Source of the DNA: an uncultured Cytophagaceae bacterium | GTDB lineage: Bacteria > Bacteroidota > Bacteroidia > Cytophagales > Spirosomataceae | NCBI GenBank assembly: GCA_903960725.1 | Contig: CAJCBY010000267.1 | Location: 1 to 6,397, forward strand | Reading direction: 5' to 3' | DNA length: 6,397 bases | In this document: positions 1 to 5,812 of the stretch, piece by piece | How positions within the stretch are numbered: position 1 is the stretch's first letter | Layout of the letters: the number at the start of each line of letters is the position of its first letter | Notes under the pieces: model-generated | Told to the model about the DNA's origin: nothing | What the model saw: the letters and a program-made list of their open reading frames with translations, nothing else | Databases searched by the model: none | Program-made: the position numbers and the translations under genes

Positions 1-525
1 CTCCGCGTATTTCTTCAACTTATCGAGTGGATAATCCCCCGCGATGTTGATGTTCATGATCGGAAACTCGGAGAAGTTGACCTCGGCCACGGATGGCTCG
101 CGCGTCAAGTCTTTTGGCAAATCAGCGATCGCTTTGTCGACCGCATCTTGTGTCCGTTGCTTCGCAATGGGGACGGTGACGTCCGTGTTGAATTCAACGA
201 TAATGACCGAAACATCCTGCAAGGCATTCGACTTTACGCGCTTTACACCTGTTATCGACTTGATTTGTTTTTCGATCGGTTTATTGATCGTATTCTCGAT
301 GTCAGAGGGAGTCGTTCCAGCGTAGACTGTTTGGATGACCATTTGAGGCACCACGATGTCTGGGAATTGCTCCTTAGGCAAGCTCGAGTAGATTCCCATC
401 CCCGCCACAAAAATGATGAACGTGAAGATGTAAACCGTCGTGCGATTTTGGGCTAACCAGCCCACCATGTTATAGATCAAGCCTTTGCCTTCTGGCAATT
501 GCTCATTTTTGATATTTTTTTCCAT
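1..525 (-). CDS. RND efflux pump inner-membrane transporter (AcrB/HAE1-type), N-terminal part, cut by window edge
   Basis: This is the first 175 codons of a proton-driven RND transporter, which moves substrates from the periplasm or inner membrane into a TolC-type channel. It is open to the window edge. The family is usually 1000-1100 residues, so about one sixth is present. Reading from the ATG at 525 gives a cytoplasmic lead of about 28 residues, a first transmembrane helix at about 30-48 and the start of the periplasmic porter domain. The family landmark in the porter domain, AGTTPSDIE (residues 69-77; PGATPEDIE-like in relatives), is followed by NKPIEKQIKSITGVKRV. FPDI at 54-57 also fits. 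The start lies 7 bases after the adaptor stop codon, so it is the last visible cistron of the efflux operon. No CzcA-type metal signature is visible, so export of drugs or hydrophobic compounds is likelier than metals, but the substrate cannot be told from this part. Its G+C is higher than that of tolC. Confidence 0.93.
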   Translation of the reverse strand, partial: MEKNIKNEQLPEGKGLIYNMVGWLAQNRTTVYIFTFIIFVAGMGIYSSLPKEQFPDIVVPQMVIQTVYAGTTPSDIENTINKPIEKQIKSITGVKRVKSNALQDVSVIIVEFNTDVTVPIAKQRTQDAVDKAIADLPKDLTREPSVAEVNFSEFPIMNINIAGDYPLDKLKKYAE

Positions 526-532
526 TTTCTAC

Positions 533-1642
533 TTAGAATGAGATGGCTGTACCATCCACTAAATCTTGAAATCCTTGTGTAATAAGTGAATCGCCTGCTT
601 TCAGACCTTCTGTGATCTCTGCTTGGCCATTGTAGGTTAAGCCTACTGTCACCTGACGCGCACGAGCCACTTTTTTGCCATTTTCTTCTACCGCCACATA
701 CACTAGATTTCCTTTTTCTGTCTTTTGGATGATGTTTTCGCTGATCACGATCGCGTTTTTCTTCGATGTATCGTTGATGTTAATCACCGCTAATAAGTTC
801 GGCTTTAATTCGCCACCTGCGTTCGGGATGCGTGCTTCGATGTCGAACGTACGTGTTAACGGGTTCACCATTTTAGACACTAACGAAATGCGGGCTTTCA
901 ATTCCTTGTTTAAATCCGGGAATTTGATGCTGATTTCATCGCCTTGTTTCACAGTTCCTACGTAGGTATCTGCGATTTTAGCCGCGATCTTTAGGTTGCC
1001 TAAGTTCACGATTTGAACGATTGGCACACCTGGAGCGCCCATCTCGCCTGCTTTTTGGCGAACTAATTCAATCGTTCCAGAGATCGGAGCCGTTACGCGA
1101 GATAAGCCTAATTGCGCTTTCAATGTCACGATTCTTTTCTCCAAAGATTCCACGTTCGACTTCGCACTCAAATACTGAATCTCCGTTCCGATTTGCTGAT
1201 CCCAAAGCGCTTTTTGCTTCGTATATATCGTTTTCGCTAACGACAATTGCTGGCGAATCTCTTCTACTGACTCCTTTAAGATGTTATTATCTAACGTCGC
1301 AATCAACTGCCCTTTCGATACGGTTTGTCCCGCTACCACTGGCAACGTTAAAATTACACCCCCTGTTTGCGGGCTTACTAATACCGTGTTTTCAGCGACC
1401 ACATTTCCTTGCGCCTCTACGAAGTGCTGGAAGTTTTGTGCCACTAATGGACTCACGCTTACTGCGATCACTTTAGTCGCCGCTTTATCAGCAGGTGTAC
1501 CGACTTCTTTTTCCAAAGCCGCAATTTTCGCCTGGATTTCTTTCGCTTGACTCTTTAAGTCAGCTAATTCTTGTTTTTTATCTTTCGATCCGCATGCCGC
1601 GAATAAGATGATTCCACTGAGGAGGATAGCTATTTTTTTCAT
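533..1642 (-). CDS. RND efflux periplasmic adaptor (membrane-fusion protein, HlyD/AcrA family), lipoprotein
   Basis: A 369-residue adaptor that bridges the RND pump and the outer-membrane channel. The N-terminus is a lipoprotein signal: KK, a hydrophobic stretch, then FAAC with the lipidated cysteine at residue 17, which would anchor it in a membrane facing the periplasm. Residues about 21-47 form a short heptad-like coiled coil ahead of the usual fold. Then follow the first lipoyl half (about 79-118, with AGQTVSKGQLIATLD), an alpha-helical hairpin (about 121-178) that would contact TolC, the second lipoyl half (VTAPISGTI, 183-191), a beta-barrel (about 215-290) and a membrane-proximal domain ending in TQGFQDLVDGTAISF. 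Length is normal for the family. It starts 7 bases after the tolC stop and ends 7 bases before the pump start, so the three are almost surely co-transcribed. The substrate is unknown. Confidence 0.94.
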   Translation of the reverse strand: MKKIAILLSGIILFAACGSKDKKQELADLKSQAKEIQAKIAALEKEVGTPADKAATKVIAVSVSPLVAQNFQHFVEAQGNVVAENTVLVSPQTGGVILTLPVVAGQTVSKGQLIATLDNNILKESVEEIRQQLSLAKTIYTKQKALWDQQIGTEIQYLSAKSNVESLEKRIVTLKAQLGLSRVTAPISGTIELVRQKAGEMGAPGVPIVQIVNLGNLKIAAKIADTYVGTVKQGDEISIKFPDLNKELKARISLVSKMVNPLTRTFDIEARIPNAGGELKPNLLAVININDTSKKNAIVISENIIQKTEKGNLVYVAVEENGKKVARARQVTVGLTYNGQAEITEGLKAGDSLITQGFQDLVDGTAISF

Positions 1643-1649
1643 GTTTCTG

Positions 1650-2990
1650 TTAGTCTATGTATAGTGTACCGTTTGCTTTTTCTACTTCTACTTTGGCAAT
1701 CAACGCATTGTATAATGCGGTAAAATAATTCGCTTGTGATTCTTTGATGGATGTTTCTGCATTCAAAACCTCTAAGTTTGAACCTACTCCGTTTTGGTAT
1801 TTCACCCGCGTTACGCGAGAGATTTCATTCGCTAATTCTAGGTTCGCCTTTTGTTCTTTCATGGATTCCAAAGCATTCTTCATCGTAATGCTCGCCTGCG
1901 AACGCTGCAAGTCAATCGACGACTTTAACAAGCTGTAAGATTGACGCACCTTTTGAAGGTTGTTCGCTGATTGAATGGCTCTGTATTTTTTCGAATAGCC
2001 ATCGAAGATTGGAATCTGCAAGGCAACTGTTACAGCGGCATTATCGAACCAAGGCTTGCTCACTAAATCACCAAATCCATTCGCTCCCGCGTTGTAACCA
2101 TAATTTGCGTTTAACAAAAGACGAGGCAAATAACCTGCCTTGATGCTTTTTAAATCTAATTCGGCTAAGTTCTCTTGGGTTTGCAAGATGGAATATTCGA
2201 TGCGATTAGAATAATTGAAATCACCCGCAGCATTCATATTAAACGTCGCTAATTCTACTTTTTCTAATGACTCGCTTAATTTGATAGGCTCCTCCATTGG
2301 GAATCCCATTTGGAACTTCAACAAGGAATAACTCAATTCTTGTAAGCGATTTACATTATCTAACTCAGTACGCAAATTGTTCGCTTGCACATCTAACCGC
2401 TGCACATCGATCTTCTCTACGAAACCTTGCTTGTTTAATTCACGCGTCTCCTTCAATAAAGTATCTAAGCGCGCAACGTTCAAGGCTAAAAGACTCTGGC
2501 GTTTTTCATTAACCAAAATCCCGTAATAGGCCTTCGTCACATTCTCTGCAACCTGTTGCTTGGATTGTGTAACAGACTTCACGGCTAAATCTTTGTAGAC
2601 AGAAGATGCCTTCAAGCCGAGTAAATACGTACCGTCAAAAACCAATTGGCTTAATCCTACATTCGCGAATCCCGCATTATCTACCCCAAATTTCGCCGCA
2701 ATCAATTCCCCTTCAGCCGCCGCCGGATTGAAAATTCTGGCTGGGATAAATACACGTTGTAAGATGAGGTTGTTAGTGAGCGAAAGAGACCCATTGACTT
2801 GAGGTAAGCCCATCGCTCTGATTTCATTCACCTTTGCATTTGCATTCTGCAAGTCGATCTGGCTATTTTTCACTTGAACCTGGTGTGCAATTGCATAGTC
2901 TACGGCTTGCTTTAAGCTATAGTTCTGCGCAGTGGCTGCGATCGAGGTCAATAAAAATAGACCGGCATAGATTTTTCTTAGGCGGATCAT
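1650..2990 (-). CDS. TolC-family outer-membrane efflux channel
   Basis: A 446-residue outer-membrane channel component that forms the exit duct of the tripartite pump, normally as a trimer. A Sec signal peptide covers residues 1-21 (positive MIRLRK, hydrophobic core, ATA then Gln at 22). The mature protein shows the two-fold repeat of the family. The first repeat opens with YSLKQAVDYAIAHQVQVKNSQ and runs to GLPQVNGSLSLTNN. The second has a helical section leading to KAGYLPRLLLNANYGYN and a later strand VTVALQIPIFDG. Length fits the usual 420-490 residues. The ATG start overlaps the tetR stop codon (ATGA), which points to translational coupling, and the adaptor gene starts 7 bases after its TAA. 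The gene is intact, and its base composition is AT-richer than the pump gene downstream. Confidence 0.94.
   Translation of the reverse strand: MIRLRKIYAGLFLLTSIAATAQNYSLKQAVDYAIAHQVQVKNSQIDLQNANAKVNEIRAMGLPQVNGSLSLTNNLILQRVFIPARIFNPAAAEGELIAAKFGVDNAGFANVGLSQLVFDGTYLLGLKASSVYKDLAVKSVTQSKQQVAENVTKAYYGILVNEKRQSLLALNVARLDTLLKETRELNKQGFVEKIDVQRLDVQANNLRTELDNVNRLQELSYSLLKFQMGFPMEEPIKLSESLEKVELATFNMNAAGDFNYSNRIEYSILQTQENLAELDLKSIKAGYLPRLLLNANYGYNAGANGFGDLVSKPWFDNAAVTVALQIPIFDGYSKKYRAIQSANNLQKVRQSYSLLKSSIDLQRSQASITMKNALESMKEQKANLELANEISRVTRVKYQNGVGSNLEVLNAETSIKESQANYFTALYNALIAKVEVEKANGTLYID
2987..2990 (-). promoter_or_regulatory. ATGA stop/start overlap joining tetR to tolC
   Basis: The TGA stop of the TetR-family gene shares bases with the ATG of the TolC-family gene, giving a four-base ATGA on the minus strand. 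Such overlaps usually mean that the two genes sit on one transcript and that translation of the second depends on the first. Here it places the regulator inside the efflux operon rather than on a separate transcript. Confidence 0.85.
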
Positions 2991-3592
2991 GATTTTAAAT
3001 TGTTTTGGTAAGATGTATAAAGCGTTAAACCTTTTTCGGTTAAGATTCCTCGCATGAAAATGTCCATCAGCGTCAGCTGGGTTTCGTACAAGGATAATTT
3101 GTTATTTGGAAAGAAATCAGGATTAAAGGCGAGATCAACTTCAGCCATCCGAAGACGGGCTAATAATTCGAAGTCAATATCATTTCTGAAATAGCCGAAT
3201 TGCGCCCCCTTCTTAAAGTCGGCAATCAGGTTTTTGTGAATGCATTTTTCGCCGTGCTCGGTGAAAAGTTGAAAGGCTTTCGGGAAGTATTTTTGAATCT
3301 CATATAATAGGCGCGGATTCATCTGAGTAAACAGATCTTTGGTCATCTCAAAAGACTGAAAGATCTTTTCAATCACGTTTGGATATAGCCTATCGAGCTC
3401 ATCCCATTTCAAATCGTCCTGCACAATGAACGCTTGCACGACTTCATAGACCATCGAGTCTTTATCCGGAAAATGTTGATAAATCGTTTTTTTAGAAATG
3501 CCTAGTTCGCTCGCAATCGCATCCATCGTTACCGACTTGACGCCGTAACGAAAGAATAATTGTGTTCCTTTTTCTAGAATGCGCGATTTCAT
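2987..3592 (-). CDS. TetR/AcrR-family transcriptional regulator, probable repressor of the efflux operon
   Basis: A 201-residue one-component regulator. Residues 1-45 carry the TetR DNA-binding fold: ILEKGTQLFFRYGVKSVTMDAIASELG, with the recognition-helix end KKTIYQHFPDKDSMV at about 34-48, a near-consensus version of the family signature. The remaining 150 or so residues are helical and variable, as expected for the ligand-binding and dimerisation part, so the inducer cannot be read from the sequence. The gene is the first cistron of the efflux operon and overlaps tolC by ATGA. The ATG at 3592 was chosen because the HTH then begins at the normal distance from the N-terminus and because the promoter lies just upstream. 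A palindrome overlapping that promoter is the likely binding site, so autorepression of the whole operon is inferred. Activation rather than repression cannot be excluded. Confidence 0.93.
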   Translation of the reverse strand: MKSRILEKGTQLFFRYGVKSVTMDAIASELGISKKTIYQHFPDKDSMVYEVVQAFIVQDDLKWDELDRLYPNVIEKIFQSFEMTKDLFTQMNPRLLYEIQKYFPKAFQLFTEHGEKCIHKNLIADFKKGAQFGYFRNDIDFELLARLRMAEVDLAFNPDFFPNNKLSLYETQLTLMDIFMRGILTEKGLTLYTSYQNNLKS

Positions 3593-3624
3593 TTGCTTGC
3601 CCCGTTGATTAACCGGGAAGCAAA
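3592..3624. promoter_or_regulatory. Imperfect palindrome, candidate operator of the TetR-family regulator
   Basis: Outer arms TTTGCTT (3592-3598) and AAGCAAA (3618-3624) are perfectly complementary. Inner arms CCCCGTT (3600-3606) and AACCGGG (3611-3617) match at six of seven positions, with one unpaired G at 3599 and a four-base centre GATT. The 33-bp element covers the last four bases of the -7 box and the expected transcription start, and it touches the tetR start codon. This is the usual place and size for a TetR-family operator that blocks RNA polymerase. Binding is inferred. It could also form a 5' UTR hairpin, but no T-tract follows, so it is not a terminator. Confidence 0.6.
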
Positions 3625-3651
3625 ACTATGGAAACTTTTAGAGACTACAAA
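3621..3651 (-). promoter_or_regulatory. Bacteroidota-type promoter of the tetR-tolC-adaptor-RND operon
   Basis: On the minus strand, TTTG (3651-3648) is followed after exactly 19 bases by TAGTTTTG (3628-3621), an exact fit to the TAnnTTTG -7 element used by the Bacteroidota primary sigma factor. The expected start of transcription is a few bases further on, near 3613-3617, which leaves a 5' UTR of about 20-25 bases before the tetR ATG. No clear Shine-Dalgarno is present, as is common in this phylum. Confidence 0.7.
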
Positions 3652-3694
3652 GTTTTCTTGTATTATTTTAAGATAACTAGTCTATTAAATTTTA

Positions 3695-4204
3695 TTAACG
3701 GCCAAAATCGTCCTGCAAACGGACGATATCCGATTCATCTGACGGATGCGCTACATCGGTATGTTGCCAAATCTCCGTCACCACCCCCCAGTTATCTAAA
3801 CCAACTAAACGATGTCGCGTTCCGGTGGGCAAGGTAATCAATTCGCCCTCTTGGTAAACACCCGGAGCTGATTGCTCATCCGTCTCCGAGATTACGACTC
3901 CTACAGGACCAGAATTTACTGTCCAAACCTCCGCTCTACGGAAATGGTATTGCCAGGACAAACGCTTCTCCGGTGCCACCACTAAAAACTTAGGGCTTAA
4001 CTTCTGCGTGATTTGAATCGCATCCATCGAAAGTTGTGGGAAGTACTGTGCCGCAAACTTCGCTGCCTGCGTTTCGTCTAATACAAAGAAACCTCCCCAT
4101 GGACGGCTGTGGTCTTTGTCGACAATAATATAACCTTGAGAGAGGATGTAAGCTTCGACTTGTGCGAAGACTTCAGAAGCAGGAGTGGTTGCGCTAAAAT
4201 TCAT
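3695..4204 (-). CDS. Stand-alone cupin related to type II mannose-6-phosphate isomerase (ManC C-terminal domain)
   Basis: A 169-residue single-cupin protein. From about residue 32 it follows the C-terminal domain of type II phosphomannose isomerase/GDP-mannose pyrophosphorylase: SRPWGGFFVLDE (33-44), KLSPKFLVVAPEKRLSWQYHFRRAEVWTVNSG (68-99), ITLPTGTRHRL (123-133) and SDIVRLQDDFGR (158-169). The probable metal ligands of the cupin are present: Gln85, His87 and Glu92 in the QxHxxxxE motif, and His131. Known relatives interconvert mannose-6-phosphate and fructose-6-phosphate, and similar Bacteroidota proteins are sometimes labelled phosphoheptose isomerase. The nucleotidyltransferase domain of ManC is absent, so the gene is a short separate form, not a fragment: it has its own start and ends at the normal family C-terminus. 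Sugar-phosphate isomerase activity is likely but unproven. The ATG lies 6 bases beyond the T-tract of the upstream gene's terminator. Confidence 0.85.
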   Translation of the reverse strand: MNFSATTPASEVFAQVEAYILSQGYIIVDKDHSRPWGGFFVLDETQAAKFAAQYFPQLSMDAIQITQKLSPKFLVVAPEKRLSWQYHFRRAEVWTVNSGPVGVVISETDEQSAPGVYQEGELITLPTGTRHRLVGLDNWGVVTEIWQHTDVAHPSDESDIVRLQDDFGR

Positions 4205-4208
4205 AGCA

Positions 4209-4216
4209 CAAAAATA
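4209..4216 (-). promoter_or_regulatory. Possible -7 element for the cupin gene inside the terminator T-tract
   Basis: TATTTTTG on the minus strand matches TAnnTTTG exactly and ends 4 bases before the cupin ATG. There is no TTTG or TTG at the expected -33 distance, where the terminator stem lies instead. If active it would give an mRNA with no or almost no leader. A T-rich tract makes a chance match easy, so this is weak. Confidence 0.2.
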
Positions 4217-4246
4217 AAAAAAAGACGGGAGAGCATCCCGTCTTTT
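4211..4246 (-). terminator. Rho-independent terminator of the Gfo/Idh/MocA gene
   Basis: A perfect 11-bp stem is formed by AAAAGACGGGA (4220-4230) and TCCCGTCTTTT (4236-4246) around a five-base loop. On the minus strand it is followed by a T-rich tract (TTTTTTTTATTTT, 4223-4211). It begins 24 bases after the oxidoreductase stop codon. In the plus direction only four T follow the stem, so it works mainly for the minus strand. Confidence 0.9.
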
Positions 4247-4270
4247 CTAGTCTATTTATTGAATGGTCAC

Positions 4271-5704
4271 TTACAGTGTCCAGCCTTTGCGGTATTCGCT
4301 TCTAACGAATTGGTTCGCAGGCTCAAAGTTTGTGATGCGCATGTTCGCTGCATCCCACTCCAGTTTTTGACGACCGATGTATTTTGCATTACGGCCTTCG
4401 CCTTCGCGTAACATGTACGAACGAATCGCCAGGTTACCCATTAATACGGATTCCGTAAATGGAGCGGCATAATCGAATGGAGAACTTACTTCCATATTGC
4501 CAAAGCCTGCTTTACAAGCCTCCACCCACTGCGTGTTGTGTCCACCATCTCCACCTTTCACACGCGCTAAGCTTGCTTTAGGAAGTTCTGATTCGTCTAC
4601 GCGTACGCCATTTTTAAACACTTTAGGATACATACCATACGTTCCACAAGTCATAATTCCTTTTGTACCGATTAAGATAACCCCGTTCGAACCATCTGGA
4701 TCACCGATCATCTCTGTCGCTGGAATTCCATCTGGATGTGGAGCACGTAGGCCACCATCAAACCAAGTCAATTTCACCGGGGAATTATTCTTCTTCGAAG
4801 GACCATAGTGTAAAGTCACCATCGAGCTAGGAGGACATCCTTGAGGAATGTATTCTGGTGTCCAGTCTTGTAAGAAGACAGATCCTACCGAACATTCTAC
4901 GTCGATGGCATCGCGGATACCTAGTACTTTGAATGGAGGGTCTAATAGGTGACATCCCATGTCGCCTAAGGCACCCGTACCATAATCCCACCAGCCTCTC
5001 CACTTGAATGGAAGCAATGCTGGATTGTATTCTCTATATTTTGCTGGTCCTAACCAAAGATCCCAATCTAACTCTGCCGGCGCTGGAGATCCAGCAGCAG
5101 GATAGGCAATCCCTTGTGGCCATACGGGACGATTCGTCCAAACATATACTTCTTTTACTTTTCCGATTGCACCGCCATCGAACCACTCTACCATTTTGCG
5201 AACACCATCGCCTGATGAACCTTGGTTACCCATTTGAGTAACTACTTGCATCTCACGCGCTTTTTCGCCTAGAAGACGAGCCTCGTAAATATCGTGTGTT
5301 AGGGGTTTTTGAACGTATACGTGCTTCTTGCGACGCATCGCTTCCATCGCTATCGTGGCGTGGGTATGATCAGGAGTAGAAACGATGACCGCATCTACGT
5401 TACTTCCTTCTTTGTCTAATGCAGCGCGGAAATCGCGGTAGTAATTCGCATTAGGGAGGTCTTTTTTGATTCTAACAATTTGGCGATCATCTACGTCGAC
5501 TACTGCGACGATGTTTTCAGCACCCTTGTTATACGAATTCATGATATCGCTGTAGCCTTTTCCGCCACCACCGACACCCATAATGTTTAATTTGTCTGAA
5601 GGAGCCGTGTAGCCTTTGCCTAATACATGGCGCGGCACAATATAGAAACTGGCTGCGGCTAATCCAGCTTTTTGCAGGAAGTTCCGTCTTGAAGTGTTAC
5701 TCAT
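4271..5704 (-). CDS. Gfo/Idh/MocA-family NAD(P)-dependent oxidoreductase with Tat signal
   Basis: A 477-residue protein of the family that oxidises or reduces sugars and sugar derivatives. The N-terminus is a twin-arginine signal (SRRNFLQKAG, Arg6-Arg7, then a mild hydrophobic stretch AGLAAASFYIV), so the folded enzyme with its cofactor is probably exported to the periplasm. The Rossmann fold follows: GVGGGGKG (43-50), the acidic Asp70 at the end of the second strand, and STPDHTHA (109-116). The usual EKP motif is QKP (132-134, in VYVQKPLTHD). Next come TQMGNQGSS (156-164) and the substrate-domain GDMGCHLLD with Asp248 and His252. QKPL together with TQMGNQG is typical of a Tat-exported subfamily common in Bacteroidota and Planctomycetota. 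The substrate is unknown, and GH109-like glycosidase action via NAD is a possible alternative. The gene is flanked by terminators on both sides, so it is probably its own transcription unit. No consensus -7 box is seen upstream. Confidence 0.92.
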   Translation of the reverse strand: MSNTSRRNFLQKAGLAAASFYIVPRHVLGKGYTAPSDKLNIMGVGGGGKGYSDIMNSYNKGAENIVAVVDVDDRQIVRIKKDLPNANYYRDFRAALDKEGSNVDAVIVSTPDHTHATIAMEAMRRKKHVYVQKPLTHDIYEARLLGEKAREMQVVTQMGNQGSSGDGVRKMVEWFDGGAIGKVKEVYVWTNRPVWPQGIAYPAAGSPAPAELDWDLWLGPAKYREYNPALLPFKWRGWWDYGTGALGDMGCHLLDPPFKVLGIRDAIDVECSVGSVFLQDWTPEYIPQGCPPSSMVTLHYGPSKKNNSPVKLTWFDGGLRAPHPDGIPATEMIGDPDGSNGVILIGTKGIMTCGTYGMYPKVFKNGVRVDESELPKASLARVKGGDGGHNTQWVEACKAGFGNMEVSSPFDYAAPFTESVLMGNLAIRSYMLREGEGRNAKYIGRQKLEWDAANMRITNFEPANQFVRSEYRKGWTL

Positions 5705-5757
5705 GGTTGATAGGTTTTAATGATTGAATGTAAGTTTGGAAAAAAAATTTAGAAAAC
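5705..5757. other. AT-rich leader upstream of the oxidoreductase, no recognised promoter
   Basis: This stretch between the rpsA terminator T-tract and the oxidoreductase ATG must hold, or lie just after, that gene's promoter unless it is expressed by read-through from rpsA. I found no TAnnTTTG match on the minus strand and no Shine-Dalgarno. The nearest thing is TAAATTTT (5751-5744), one base off the -7 consensus, without a -33 partner. Confidence 0.4.
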
Positions 5758-5787
5758 AAAAAAAGGGGTCAGCTTTCGCTAACCCCT
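5758..5787 (-). terminator. Rho-independent terminator of rpsA
   Basis: On the minus strand AGGGGTTAGC (5787-5778) pairs with GCTGACCCCT (5773-5764) through ten pairs, one of them a U-G wobble, closed by a stable GAAA tetraloop (5777-5774) and followed by a run of T to 5758. It starts 26 bases after the rpsA stop. Read on the plus strand the wobble becomes a C/A mismatch, so the hairpin is tuned to the minus strand. Confidence 0.92.
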
Positions 5788-5812
5788 CTCCGTATAGAAC
5801 AGATAAATGTTC

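Noticed and set aside
44..456. Overlapping plus-strand open frames over the start of the window
   Set aside because: The minus strand there encodes an uninterrupted RND transporter N-terminus with family motifs, so the plus-strand frames are antisense shadows.
1021..1476. A 151-codon plus-strand open frame within the adaptor gene
   Set aside because: It lies opposite a well-conserved adaptor gene, has no recognisable domain and no promoter or start context.
3677..4256. Ten-base repeat CTAGTCTATT at 3677-3686 and 4247-4256, each just after a stop codon of a minus-strand gene
   Set aside because: Only two copies, short and AT-rich, with no shared flanks. A coincidence in intergenic DNA is the simplest reading.
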